Assembly (NCBI RefSeq): GCF_030272615.1 | Contig: NC_081415.1 | Span: 604,337,644-604,401,643 of the forward strand | Source: Cryptomeria japonica | Lineage: Eukaryota > Streptophyta > Pinopsida > Cupressales > Cupressaceae | Length of the DNA: 64,000 bases | Reading direction: 5' to 3' | Part shown: positions 21,910 to 33,575 of the stretch, one piece after another | How positions within the stretch are numbered: the stretch's first letter is position 1 | How the letters are laid out: every line of letters starts with the position of its first letter | The notes under the pieces: generated by a model | What the model was told of the DNA's origin: nothing | Database searches by the model: none | Seen by the model: only the letters and a program-made list of their open reading frames with translations | Translations under genes and position numbers: made by a program

Positions 21910-22551
21910 GATCAGTTCTCAGGCACTTGATCCTTTTACCACTTTCCTTCTCTACTAATGCTCTGAAAGCTTTAAACTTTACAAAGGATTCAGACTTGTC
22001 TTTCAAGAATGTGACCCACATCATTCTTGAGCAGTCATCAGTGAGAATCATGAAGTACCTATCACCGTGCACACTCCTAGTTTTCATAGGACCACACAAA
22101 TCAATATGCACAAGATCAAGCAAGTTGTTAACACCGGGTTTCCTCGTTAAACATCTTGTGTTATGGTGTTCTTTTCATGTGAATGCTTTTGATTCTATTA
22201 TTTGCATTAATTCTTGCTAACTGGTATACTGTTACTTTATATTCTGCATATTCAGTTTTAAGAAAATTTCATTACCAGTCAAATACTGATTCACACCCCC
22301 TCTCAGTATCTGTGGGAACCCTAATAGATCAGTTCTCAGGCACTTGATCCTTTTACCGCTTTCCTTCTCTACTAATGCTCTGAAAGCTTTAAACTTTACA
22401 AAGGCTTCAGACTTGTCTTTCAATAATGTGACCCACATCATTCTTGAGCAGTCATCAGTGAGAATCATGAAGTACCTATCACCGTGCACACTCCTAGTTT
22501 TCATAGGACCACACAAATCAGTATGCACAAGATCAAGCAAGTTGTTAGCAG
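21718..22551 (+). repeat. 417-bp tandem duplication across the I1/B junction
   Basis: 21718-22134 is repeated at 22135-22551 with few differences. Matching words such as GTTTCCTCGTTAAACATC are exactly 417 apart (21721 and 22138). Each copy contains the end of the I1 LTR, the GATCA target copy and about 220 bases of B integrase. The duplication therefore happened after I1 inserted. Confidence 0.9.
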
Positions 22552-23200
22552 TGAAAGATTTACCTTTAAAGGTTGAGGAAGACTTTTTCCCCAATTGACA
22601 CTCTCTACACAAGATATTATCTAGTTTTCTTAGCACCGGCAACCCTCTAACTTCCTTGATCTTACTGGCCTTTATAATGTTATCAAAGTTTACATGGTAG
22701 AGTCTCTTATGCCATATCCAGCTATCATCAAATTTAGCCATAAGACATGTACTTATATTTGCATTCAGATGAAATAGGTTACCTTTGGTCTGCATGCCAG
22801 TGGCCACCAATTCACCATTCTTGAATTCCAGAGTGAGGCCACTATCATTTAGCTAGGCAACACTCAGAAGGTTGTGTCTAAGACCATCAACCCAATACAC
22901 ATTGTTAGCACTACTCTTTCCATTTAGAGAGATGGACCCTCTGCCTTTGACCATGCATGGTGCATCATTGCCAAAGTGAACCACACCACCATCATACTCC
23001 TCCAAGGATAGCAACTTGCTTCGGTCACAAGTCATATGGTGAGAACAACCACTATCAATGATCCACTCATTGGAATTATCAAACCAGGAGACAAGAGCCT
23101 TCTTGTCTAACACATCTTCCTTGACAGCAACAAGCACAATATCTTCATTTTCTTCATCCTCTGATTCTTCATCTGTGAGACCTTCATCAACTGACACAAA
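21915..23200 (-). pseudogene. B protease and N-terminal half of integrase
   Basis: On the minus strand, 23197-22853 encodes the protease region with 'WIIDSGCSHHMTCD' (catalytic DSG). From 22810 down come the integrase HHCC zinc-binding region (WHKRLYHV... CREC) and the core with first catalytic Asp in LVHTDLCGP. It breaks at 'LRTD', exactly where I1 inserted; the continuation is at 15075. A second, partial copy of the core (22123-21915) results from the 417-bp duplication. The joins create a shifted tail after 'LRTD'. Confidence 0.87.
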
Positions 23201-24130
23201 ATAGTTTCTCCGATTTCCTCATTTGAATTTCTTGAACCTTTCCGGTTTGTCCTTGTTGTCGCCGTTAGGACAGTTTACAACAATATGTCCTATCTGGTTG
23301 CAAGAAAAGCATTTCAAAGGTAGCTTACCTTTGTATTTGTCAGTTCCTTTAGGAAGTTTCCTGGCAAGGAGAGCTTCAAATGCCATCAAAATCTCCTCAT
23401 CATCCATTTCTCTACTCTATCTTGGTTCACCACTAGTGCTAGCTTCTTTTCCTTTTCTGGATGGTATAGCAGAAGCTTTAACAGCTTATTTAGTCTTTTG
23501 AACACTGCCATCACAACTATTTAGCTCATAGGCTATCAACTTTGCTATGATGGAGTCCAAGGATACCTTAGTCTTGTCTATTGATCTCAGCTCCTGAATA
23601 GTAGCAACCCTTATTGCATAGACCGGCAATAGGGATCTCAGGACTTTTCTCACCACAGTGGAGTCTTATATTTTACCACCTACACTCTTGATATCTCCAA
23701 CAACGGTTTTGATTCTTATTCCATACTGTTGAATGGTCTCACCTTCAACCATCCACATATCTTCAAACTTCTCTCTCAGGCTTTCTTCCTTATCCTATTT
23801 TACATGCTCATCACCGCCATAGATATTTTCAAGAGTATCCCATACCTCTTTGGGATTTACCTTGTCCTGAACATCAATCAACTCAATGTCAGATAAACTA
23901 CTAATTAGGGCTTCCATGACTTGCCCATTTTCCTATATCTCTCTCTTTTGGTCATCGGTGAGAGTACCGATAGGGGCAACATAGACATTCTCAACATAGC
24001 TCTAGTGTTAAGCACCCATGCTTTTGATGTATATCTTCATCCTGTCTTTCCATATACTAAAATTTTCCCTGTTAAACTTTGGACCTTCCCTCTTCATCAT
24101 TTGATTGGGATCTTTACCTCAAGCCGTTAA
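23201..24130 (-). pseudogene. B gag (UBN2-type) with one zinc knuckle
   Basis: Minus-strand translation from about 24105 gives copia gag: FNRENFSIWKDRMKIYIKSMGA, then TWDTLENIYGG, then IQQYGIRIKTVV. It ends with a CCHC knuckle, CFSCNQIGHIVVNC (23407-23219). Several TAG/TAA codons interrupt it, commonly at former CAG or TGG codons. Gag would form the particle shell and bind RNA through the knuckle. This copy is dead. Confidence 0.82.
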
Positions 24131-24156
24131 GCTTATAACATAGAGGACCTAGAGGA

Positions 24157-24171
24157 TGCTCTGATACCAAT
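24157..24171 (-). promoter_or_regulatory. B primer binding site
   Basis: Minus-strand ATTGGTATCAGAGCA follows the 5' LTR end (...GTTATCA) directly. It is complementary to initiator Met-tRNA, with one variant base at the end. Confidence 0.88.
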
Positions 24172-25684
24172 TGATAACTCAATGATGAGCGAATAGTACC
24201 AGACCAGTACTGAGAGGGGGGGTGAATCAGTACAGGCAAAAATACAATCCAAAACCGGTTTGACAACAAACACTTCAAATGACTGGTAGACAGTGATACT
24301 GGTTTGAAACAGAGTGCAACTGGTAAAGCTAAGAATGTCTGAGTCAAGCATTAACCTGTTACTCACTTAGTTTTTCACTCAACTCAAGACTACACTACCA
24401 TTTCACTCTTATGCATAAACAGGTAATCTATCATTAGACCACAATAACAGCTAGTTCAACATGTTTTATTGACAGACATAAAACACAGAACCATCATATG
24501 CTTGACAGACAATAGCAAAGCATCATGCATGACACACATATTTTTCATGTGGAAACCCAACTGGGAAAAACCACGATGGGGATGAATACCCTCAAGCTGT
24601 TTTTGAACTCTTTAGAAGTCTGCTATGTTAAAAGCCTTGTCTGGTTAGAGACATTACAATAGGTTCTATTAGGAACTGATCCTATTAGGGATCACCCGAT
24701 TAAGGGATGGCTACAATACCCAGTTATGGGTTAAACCCTGTTAAAGGTTACCTTGTTAGAGGATTTCAAGAACTCAATAGCTAAAGGATTCCAAACTCAG
24801 TAGCTTTGAATTACCCTATTAAAGGATTTTTAGCAAGTTGACTAAGGCTACCCTGTTAAGAGATTTTCCAGCTGTTGAGGTGGTTAGAGATCAATACGTA
24901 TTACAGTGATCTGGTAGCAACACTCAATACCAATGCAAATCCACTTAAGCTCCTCTTCACCTTCTGCACTTACACTTTGCAGGTATCACTTCTCTCCTTT
25001 TGGTCTGGCAAGAATCACATATTCCTTCTCTTGGATACACAGACAACTTCTGCCAACAACCTTAGAAAGAGACACAACATCGACCTTATAGGAAAATAGA
25101 TAGGTCGGTAGCATAAACCCTAAACCCTAAACCTGTTAGGTTAAGGAATTCAAATGGTCCAATCCTAACCATTGAGCACACTGCATTAAATGCATCAGAT
25201 CTTGATCCAAATTCAAGATGTTCTCCACCATCCATTTCCACCAATTTTATTGTGGTTGATAACCCATCACATGTTATCACCATTTTACAGACTTTGCACA
25301 TTCCCGAGGTAGATAGGAACAATCTCCCTCATGCAAGAACCTTCACACACATAGGCTTACATGGCAACATGATCTATTCTTCTTTACATTGCTAACTCAT
25401 CACACAATATCATCAGTTGAGCCACATAGGCTTGAAGCACATCAACCGGAAACCCTAAAGTTGAGACTACCAACCGGTAGTCATACAATACTTCCACATG
25501 CCGATTCCCATTACTATATGTCGGTTCATCATGAACAAGCACACCACTTCACTTTGGCACAAATGTTGGTTCACAGTGTTATACCGGTTCTCACATGTGC
25601 CAGTTCACACCTCTTCATCATATTGACATCAATGACAACATACAATGTCATTATGTCCTCATACCGGTTCACATAATGCCAACA
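24172..25684 (-). repeat. B 5' LTR
   Basis: 1513 bases, minus strand TGTTGGCATTATG...GTTATCA. It carries the same telomere-like block (25114-25132) as the 3' LTR and keeps more intact ACCGGT motifs, where the 3' copy shows CTGG, CTAG or CCAG. Confidence 0.9.
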
Positions 25685-25692
25685 ATAGCAAT

Positions 25693-26745
25693 TGTTAGGT
25701 CGCAGAGACAACTAAGAGGGGGGCATGAATCAATTGTCTAATAAATTCAAACCAAAAACAACTTTACCAACTTAATGCTTAATACTGGTAAACCAGTTAA
25801 GTATGCCGGTAGACATTTTTAATAGTTAATTTCTATACCGATAAAGATTAATGCATGAAACATAGACACAAAGTCATCCACAACACATGACACCAATATT
25901 TGTATGTGGAAATCGTGTAAGGGGAAAAACCATAGTGGGAAACCTTACCCACAATCAGATGATACTACTGCAGATAGTAAGTGTACATAAATGGGGTCTA
26001 CACATGCAGAAAGGCCAACAACCTAGAGCTCACTGCTCAATCACAAAATGGGAGTCACACTGACCACAGTTGGATGGTTAAATCCAATAAGAATGTACTG
26101 CACAAAATAGCATCTTCATATGTTGGATTTAGTACTGGTGTAATGTTGATATGCTTTCAGAAAAACCTAGCTTCACCTTCAAATGATGTCTGCGTGTATT
26201 GCACTGCTTAATCTCACATATACCTTCACACAATTCTTTTTTGCATTCCACACTTGATTTTACAAATAAGATCTTACCTTTATACCATAACCTAAGACCA
26301 ACTTTAGTAGGTCAGCTCTACAAGATATCACAATAAAAACATTTTAAAAATAATATAATATTCGATGCAATAACCGATTGAACATGTCGGCTTAATTCAT
26401 TTACAACAATAATTAATCATTTCCATAGCGTGCCATGCTGATTTGGAAAAGATAAACCTGTTGGTGTAACCCTAGGTAACCCTGGACCTATTTGCCGGTA
26501 AAAGCAAATATGAATATACCAATGATTAATTCATTAAGATAAGATGTCCACATGATGTCTTCGATATTACCAAGTGTCTTCCATATCATTTCAAGTGCCA
26601 GTGATCATTATATCCTACCGGTGAACCATATACCAGTAACTGTGCAATAGTTACTTGCTTGCCAGTGAATGCTGTTGGATCTCCAAAGTGCTAGTGTTTT
26701 AGTAGGTGTTGACATCAATGACAGAACCATACCAAAATACCAATA
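25693..26745 (-). repeat. A 5' LTR
   Basis: 1053 bases on the minus strand, from TATTGGTATTTTGG (the TG start has decayed to TA) to CGACCTAACA. The other boundary is set by the primer-site remnant ATTGCTAT (25685-25692). It gives the uninterrupted sequence of the site into which G1 inserted, near 26515. The base after it (26746) belongs to element C, in mid-pol. Confidence 0.87.
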
Positions 26746-29472
26746 GTAATATATTTCATTTGAATAACAATGAGAAAGCATGTTTGATTGGACATATTGA
26801 TGAAAGTTGGTTATGACATAAGAGACTTTTTCATGTAAACTTTGACTGCATTGTGAAAATTAGTACAACCAAGGCAGTAAGAGATTTACCTAGGATTGTT
26901 AAACCTCACAATCTGGTATGTAAGGAATGTCAATTTGGAAAACAAGTTAGAGCATCTTTTAAGAGTATACGAGATAAATCTAATAATGCTCTTGATTTAA
27001 TTCATACTAATTTATGTGGTCCAGCAAGAACTAGGAGTATACAAGGCGATAGATATTTTATGCTAATCATTGATGACTATTCTAGAATGTGTTGGGTTAC
27101 TTTTCTCAAGGAGAAATCTAAAGAATTTGGGAAATTCAAACTATTCAATGTGATGGTAGAGAATGAAACCAATAAGAAAAACAAATGTTTGAGATCAGAT
27201 CAAGGAGGTGAATTCACATCTAAGGAATTTAATACATTCTATGAAGTGAATGGGATAAGAAGATAGTTATCAACACCCCGAAAACCACAGCAAAATGGAG
27301 TTGTAGAAAGGAAGAACATAATTATTTTGGATGCAGCCAGAAGTATGATATCAAAAGAAAATCTACCTCATATGTATTGGAGAGAAGCAGTGAATACAAT
27401 AGTTTATACATTCAACAGAGTTCACATCAAAGGTGAAACCGATAAGACCCCTCATGAACTATGGTTTGGTAATACTCCTACTCTTAAATATTTCAAAATA
27501 TTTGAAGTAAATGATATATTAGAAGATATGAGTATATTGGCAAATTTGATCCTAGAAGTGATGAAGGAATATTTCTTGGTTATTCATCTAAGAGCAAGGC
27601 ATATAGATGTTTTAACAAAAGATTGCAGAAAATTGTTGAAAGTGAAAATGTGAAGATTGATGAACAGTTTAGAGGCAATTCAAGGTCAATGGACTCTGAA
27701 CCGGTAATAGAGATAATCACAAATGAACCTACTATGAGTACACCAGTACAGAATGTTGATCAAGTTACACCGACATCATCTGAGGATTCAATAGTCACTG
27801 AAGAATAGCAACAAGTAAAAACACCCAGGTATGTAAGATTGAATCACTCTGAAAGTCAGATAATTGGAAATAAATATCAAGGAGTTATGACTGGAGGAAG
27901 ATTGGCAAATGAAGAGGTATGTCTTATTTCTCAAATTGAACCTACATCAATTAATGAGGCATATGAAGATAAATATTGGATTAAAGATATGGAAAATGAA
28001 TTGGAACAAATTGAAAGGAATAACGCTTGGTCATTAGTTCCCCGGCCTAAAGACAAAATTGTAATTGGAACTAAATGGGTTTTCAGAAATAAAATTAATG
28101 AATATGGAAAGGTAATTAGAAACAAGGCAAGGTTAATGTGTAAGGGATATTCACAAAATAAAGGAATTGATTACAATGAAACCTTTGCACTGGTAGCTAG
28201 AATTGAGGCAGTCAGACTATTATTAGCTTTTACAGCTCACAAGAACTATCAAGTATATCAAATGGATGTTAAATGTGCATTTCTGAATGGAGATCTTGAA
28301 GAAGAAGTTTATATTGAACAACTTGATGGATTTTATTTGACAGATGACAAAGATATGGTTTGCAGGTTAAGAAAAGCTTTATATGGATTAAAGCACGCTC
28401 CTAGAGCTTGGTATGCTAGATTGGACAAATATCTTTTGAAGGTTGGCTACACTAAAGGTAATGCTGATAGAAATCCATATTAAAACATGACTAATAATGA
28501 CATTTTAGTTATTGAATTTTTTATTGATGATATAATCTTTGGAGGAGAAGATGGATTGTGTAAAGACTTTTCTAATAAAATGCAGCAAGAATTTGAAATG
28601 TCAATGATTGGAGAGATAAAATTCTTTTTAGGATTGCAAATTTCACATACTGATAAAGGTATATTCCTATGTCAATCTAAGTACTTGAAAGAATTACTAA
28701 AGAAATTTGGCATGGAGAACTCTAAACCGGTAAGCACACCTATGACAACAACTAATAAATTATCTCTGAAGGATGAATCAACACCTGTTAATCTGACTAG
28801 ATACAATTCTATGATAGGAGGTTTACTATATTTCACACAAACAAGACCTGATATTATGAATGCAGTATGTATTGTTTCAATATTTTAGAGTAATCCTAAA
28901 GAAAATCATGAATCAGCAGTGAAGAGGATTTTCTGGTACCTACAAGGAACTACAAAGCTTGTCTTATGATATCCTAGAGATGAAAACTTTGATTTATGTG
29001 CATACACAGATGCTAATTGTGCAAGAGATGTAGATGACAAAAAAAGCACCACCGACAAAGCATTTTTCTTGGTAGCAAATTAATTTCATTGTTGAGCAAG
29101 AAATAGAGTTGTACATCACTATCAATAGCAGAATCATAATATATTGCAGTAGCAACTAATTGTACATAGGTATTATGGATCAAGCAAATGTTGAAGGACA
29201 TAAAGGTAAAATGCAAGGAACCTATAACTATTTACTGTGATAATATGGTAGGAATTGATATATCTAAGAATCTGGTATTTCACTCTAAGACTAAACATGT
29301 TTCTATCAAATTAAATTTTATAAAAGAGAATGTTGAAGCAAAAGAAGTGAAATTGGTTTATGTGAATACTAAAGAGAAGATTGTAGATATTTTCACTAAG
29401 CATGTGCCTAAGGAGACTTTTGAATATCTCAGAGAGCAGCTTGGAGTTCTACCCTCACTAGTAGAAACTTAG
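26746..29472 (+). pseudogene. C pol: integrase, RT, RNase H
   Basis: The integrase zinc region (HKRLFHV... CKEC) is at about 26815-26930, with the preceding Trp codon now TGA. The first catalytic Asp of the core is lost: LIHTNLCGP instead of HTDLCGP (near 27005). The second is kept (DQGGEF), followed by a stop near 27266. The RT spans 27839-28888 with FIDDIIFGG. RNase H ends at 29472 with VDIFTKHVPKETFEYL. At least three frame changes occur. The loss of the integrase aspartate would abolish integration even without the stops. Confidence 0.85.
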
Positions 29473-29841
29473 ACAGTTAACGTTTCTCATCAACCGACAG
29501 AAATTAACAAAGAAATTTTTTTTTGGCTTTGACGAGGAGAGCTACCTCTCAGGGAGAGTAGTTGGATAAATTGGTTAATTGGTATTTTATAATAAGTTCT
29601 ATGAACTATCTGTATTTGGTTTTGTATTACTTTGAAATTTGATGTCAAAGGGGGAGAGATATTATGGAAAAACACATTATCCTTTGGGGAGAGATTATTC
29701 CTAGGGGTGAGACATTATGTATTTTGATTTCTGGTTAATGATCTCTTTGGGAGATTGTTGGTTTTTGATTTTTGGCATTTCTGTTTTGGCACTTTGATGG
29801 TTTTTCCATCTTGTGTTGCCATCAATGCCAAAGGGGGAGAT
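29473..29841 (+). promoter_or_regulatory. C 3' noncoding region with polypurine tracts
   Basis: Purine tracts lie near 29648-29659 (CAAAGGGGGAGAG) and 29829-29841, the latter abutting the LTR. TTGCCATCAATGCC precedes the last tract as in I1 and D. Confidence 0.7.
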
Positions 29842-30891
29842 TAGTGGTATTTTGGATGTGTTGCATTGGTTTTGTCACTGATGTCAACACTTGTTAACAC
29901 TTGTCAAGACTTATCAGCACTTGGAGATTCTTGATTATGCTCATCGACATGTTCAGTGATTTATGCATAGTCACCCATATCTTATTCACCGGCAGGTTAT
30001 ATTGTTCACTGACACTTGGAATGACTTGGAGACTACTTGGTTATGTTGAAGACATTGTTTGATCACTTGGTTTTGGCAATTTGGTTATTTTTTTATTCAG
30101 GTTTCCATATTTGTTGTTACTAGCAAATAGGTCCACGTTATGCACCAGCAAGCATATCTATTCCAGATCAGCATGATACGTTATGAAGATGATTTATTAT
30201 TATTGTAAATTCATTGAGCCAACATGATGCATCACATAATGATTTTATTGTAATATCTATAGTGAGCCAGCCTATTCAATTGGTCTTAGGTTATGGTATA
30301 AATGTAAGATCTCATTTGTGAGATTGATATGCGATTGGAAAAAGAATTGTAATAAGGTATATGCAAAAGTAAGCAGAGCTATACATGCAGACATCATTTG
30401 AAGATTGAAGGAAGTTATTTGAAGAAGGCACATCAGAGCTAAACCAGTATTGAATCCAGCATATGAAGATGCTATTTTATGCAGTATATTATCATTGGAT
30501 TTAACCATCCAATTGTAGTCAGTGTGACTCCCATTTTGTGATTGAGCAGTAAGCTCTAGGCAGCTGACCTTTCTGCATGTGTAGACTCTATATTGTACAC
30601 ACATACTATCTGCATTAGTATCATTTGATTATGGGTAAGGCTTCCCACCGTGGTTTTTCCCCTTACAGGGTTTCCATGTACAAACATTTGTGTTATGTGT
30701 TGTGGATGTTATTGTCGTTCTATTTCATGCATTAATCTTTACCAGTACTGCAATTAACTATTAAAATTGTCAACTGACATAAATTTTGGTTTATCAACAT
30801 TAAGCATTAAGTTTTGGTTAAGTAAATTTTGGTTTGAATTTATTGGACAACTGATTCACCCCCCCATCCCAATTGTCTCTGTAACTGCTCA
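29842..30891 (+). repeat. C 3' LTR
   Basis: 1050 bases. The start has decayed to TAGTGGTATTTTGG, and it ends ...CTGTAACTGCTCA. Its length and sequence match A's 5' LTR (1053 bases), so A and C belong to the same or sister families. Confidence 0.82.
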
Positions 30892-31224
30892 AAGACTAAA
30901 TTAGTCAGTGAGTTTGATTTGGATGTTGGGATCATGGAGGAATTGGAGATTATATTTATGAATGAATTATCATTTTATAAGGTTGTTTTAGAAAGGGGTT
31001 GGTTTGAGAAATGGTGCCTCCCAAAGAATAGTGTTGAAGCTAGATACTCATTTGGAGAACCAAAAGAGTCATAGGTAGGGAGAAAAGGGTTTGTAGTGCC
31101 CATAGATTAGAAGAACCATAATTAAATATTGAACATCCTCAAGGAGACAGAGGTTGGCTATGCCAAAGAAGAATAAGGGGAAAGGAAAGAGCAATGCGAT
31201 AGAGGAAGAAAACATGGAGGTTAC
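30892..31224 (+). other. Spacer between C and D, possible LINE ORF1 fragment
   Basis: 333 bases outside the LTR elements. A short frame near 31159-31224 reads as a basic then acidic peptide (KKNKGKGKSNAIEEENMEV), the kind of sequence seen in LINE ORF1 proteins. A LINE endonuclease relic lies on the same strand on the far side of D and E (43723 on), so D may have inserted into that LINE. This is weak inference. Confidence 0.3.
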
Positions 31225-32084
31225 TATTGGAATTATACACTCATATGAGAATAGTTGATGTTGTCATTGATGGCAACCAACTGGTAATATGGTTCATAGG
31301 TTACACAGGCATCAGACATCATCTATCAGCACCGGTAGGCACTACAAGTCTATTCTCACTGACATCTAGTGTACACTGACAAAAGATCTTACAAGCATTC
31401 CTAGTTGACATGGAAATTATATTGTGTTGTATTATAATTATATTGTATAGCCGACGTGATGCATTGTAAAGACTCGTATAGGTATGAGATCTTTTAGGTC
31501 ATTTTGTAAGTAAGGAATGTAACTAGGTAATTAATGCAAGTAGTATATGAGAGCGAATAACTATATATGCATTATGATGTAATTATTTTATGAGCAAATA
31601 AGAGAAGAGAAGAGCGAAGAAAGGTTTATGGAAGAGGTATCTGACAAAGCTTAAATCGGCACTGAATCTAGCATTGCAAATGCTATTTTGAGCTATACAT
31701 TGTCATTGAATTTAACCATCCAATTGTAGTCAGTGGGACACCATTTTTGTTGTTGAGCAATGAGCTCTAGGATATTGGCCTTCCTGCATGTGCACGCCCC
31801 TATTGTATAAGTAATATTTATTCATATTGGCCAGTGAAAAAATATTGTGGGTCACAAATCCCATTGAGGTTGTTCCCCTATTGGGTTTCCTCGCCAAAAA
31901 TATCTATGTTATGGTGTACATTGATGGTTATACTTTTATTTCTCTTTATTGCATTATTACTTGTTTACCGATATATATTAATTTGAGTTATAAAGTTGTA
32001 AAAAATCCTAAATCTTTAGGTTACAGGTTAGACACTAATTCACCCCCTCTCTCAGTGTCTTTGGGACTAATCAAGTATCTAACA
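31225..32084 (+). repeat. D 5' LTR
   Basis: 860 bases. It starts TATTGGAATTATACACTC (TG decayed to TA) and ends TATCTAACA directly before the primer site. CATTGATGGCAA occurs about 35 bases in, as in I1. Confidence 0.85.
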
Positions 32085-32100
32085 ATTGGTATCGGAGCCT
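32085..32100 (+). promoter_or_regulatory. D primer binding site
   Basis: ATTGGTATCGGAGCCT: one mismatch (G for A) from the canonical initiator Met-tRNA site. Confidence 0.85.
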
Positions 32101-32155
32101 AGTCCTCTATTTACAAAAGCCTAATATCTTGAGGAAGATTCTAAAACCAGTACCG

Positions 32156-33271
32156 ATGGAAAGTTTGAGACAACAGTTGGAAGGAGCTCTTGAAGATTTT
32201 GATGCAGAAAAATTGATGAATATCAAACTGGAAGATGAACTCAAAACTTCTCGGGAATTCATTAAAGCACTTCAAGATAACCTCATTATAGAAAAGAATA
32301 AGAGAAAATAATTACATGTGCAATTGCAAAATCAAGATGATGAAGAAAAGGAAACTCTTAGAGATATTGCAGAGAAATTGAGACAAGAGAACAGTAACAT
32401 GAAGAATGAGATGCAAGATTTAACCATGAGACTATGCAAGGATATTGAAAATAGAAAGAGGAATGAGGAAGATTTGGCCAGAAGACTTAATGAAAGTTTA
32501 GATGAATCTCTAAGGCTTAGTTATGAAAATGATATGCTTAAAACTGATTTGGTTCACATGCAACATGACAAAGATGAACTTTTGAGACAAGTTAGCACTT
32601 TGGAAAGTGAATTGGTCGCTTCAAATGAATACAAAGACAAATTCAAGAAGAGTTTAGATAATCTTGATGATATGCTAAAAAGTGAGAAACTTGATGGACA
32701 AACAACTAGACTTGGATTTGAACATGGAGAAAGTTCTAGGACTGCAAACAATGATGACCATAGCAAATCGGTAAGGCAACCTAATGGTTATAAATTCAAT
32801 GGGAAATGTTTTAATTGCAACAAATTTGGGCATAGAGTAAATCAATGCAGATTTAGGAATAATCAAAATACAAACATACCCATCGGTCAATGTTCCAAAT
32901 GCAATAAAAATGGTCATAACTCAGACAATTGCAGAATGAATGTGAAATTCTATGTTTGTGGTAGATTTGGACATTTATCTAATCAATTCAGAACTCAAAT
33001 AGGTTAGGGTTATGGAAAAGCTATTCAGAGAAACAATGTAACTTGTTATGCATGTAGCAAGATTGGGCATATTAAAAATATTTGTAGAAGTAAGACTATA
33101 CCGACGAACAATAAAGGATCCAATAACAAAGGCAAAGAAAGGGTGACTGAAATCAAGCAAGAATTTTCTAAACAATGGATTAGGAAGAGAGATTAGAGAA
33201 GTGATGAATCTATCTCTGCACAAACAAAATAGGGTAATCCTTCACTGGTAGGAGATTCTTCATCTAACTAA
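32156..33271 (+). pseudogene. D gag: coiled coil plus zinc knuckles
   Basis: A frame of 372 codons from ATG 32156 to TAA 33269, with in-frame stops near 32309, 33005 and 33194. The layout equals I1 gag. A long coiled coil is followed by the motif RLGFEHGESS, then knuckles CFNCNKFGHRVNQC, CSKCNKNGHNSDNC, a degraded third (FYVCGRFGHLSNQF) and CYACSKIGHIKNIC. The parallel with I1 sets the start. Confidence 0.83.
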
Positions 33272-33575
33272 GAAATAATCCTTAGGGGTAAGGCAATAAA
33301 TTCAAGATCATGCATTTACCCTTAGTTGGTGGTAAGAAGTTATATTTCTTCTTTACTGGCAGATATGTGGAGTTTTCACTTCACCAGCGAAGCATGTATT
33401 ACAGTTGTAAGTTAATTTTTGGTTATAAAGGTTCGATAAATTCTCATTTCAATTCACCAAGCATCCAAGCATTCGAAGAGAGGTAAATTGAGAAAAGGCA
33501 TTCTAAAGGTGAAGCAACAAAGATCTTTTCAGAGCATTCAAGGATTTCTCTATTAAAAGGTATTTATCTTTCATA

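Larger units (their letters stand above)
11062..25684 (-). mobile_element. B: Ty1/copia gag-pol element, minus strand, interrupted by I1
   Basis: The LTRs are 25684-24172 (5') and 12535-11062 (3'), both TGTTGGCATTATG...GAGTTATCA on the minus strand. The primer site is next to the 5' LTR and the purine tract next to the 3' LTR. The flanks are ATACC (11057-11061) and ATAGC (25685-25689), a 5-bp target duplication with one mismatch. The interior encodes gag, protease, integrase, RT and RNase H in copia order, split in integrase by I1. Aligning the first 200 bases of the two LTRs by eye gives about 20 differences, mostly transitions, so B is old. Confidence 0.9.
8552..26745 (-). mobile_element. 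A: Ty1/copia element, minus strand, interrupted by G1 and B
   Basis: Reading the minus strand, the 5' LTR is 26745-25693, the primer site region is split at 25692/11061, the interior is 11061-8782, and the 3' LTR starts at 8781 and is broken at 8552 by G1. The LTR sequence beside G1 (8552-8781) matches 26515-26745 closely. Element B (11062-25684) sits between the two halves of the primer site, with 5-bp target copies. A itself interrupts element C at 26746. The interior is an internal-deletion derivative in which gag runs directly into the start of the RT region. LTR and internal features match the Sirevirus-like copia elements nearby. Confidence 0.8.
26746..30891 (+). mobile_element. C: Ty1/copia element, 3' half
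   Basis: It resumes in the pol reading frame just before integrase. 26746-26800 aligns with 39580-39640 of E. It runs through integrase, RT, RNase H, a multi-purine-tract region and a complete 3' LTR. Everything upstream of A's insertion point lies outside the window to the left. GTAAT (26746-26750) would be the target copy made by A. C is the outermost, and so the oldest, member of the nest. Confidence 0.85.
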
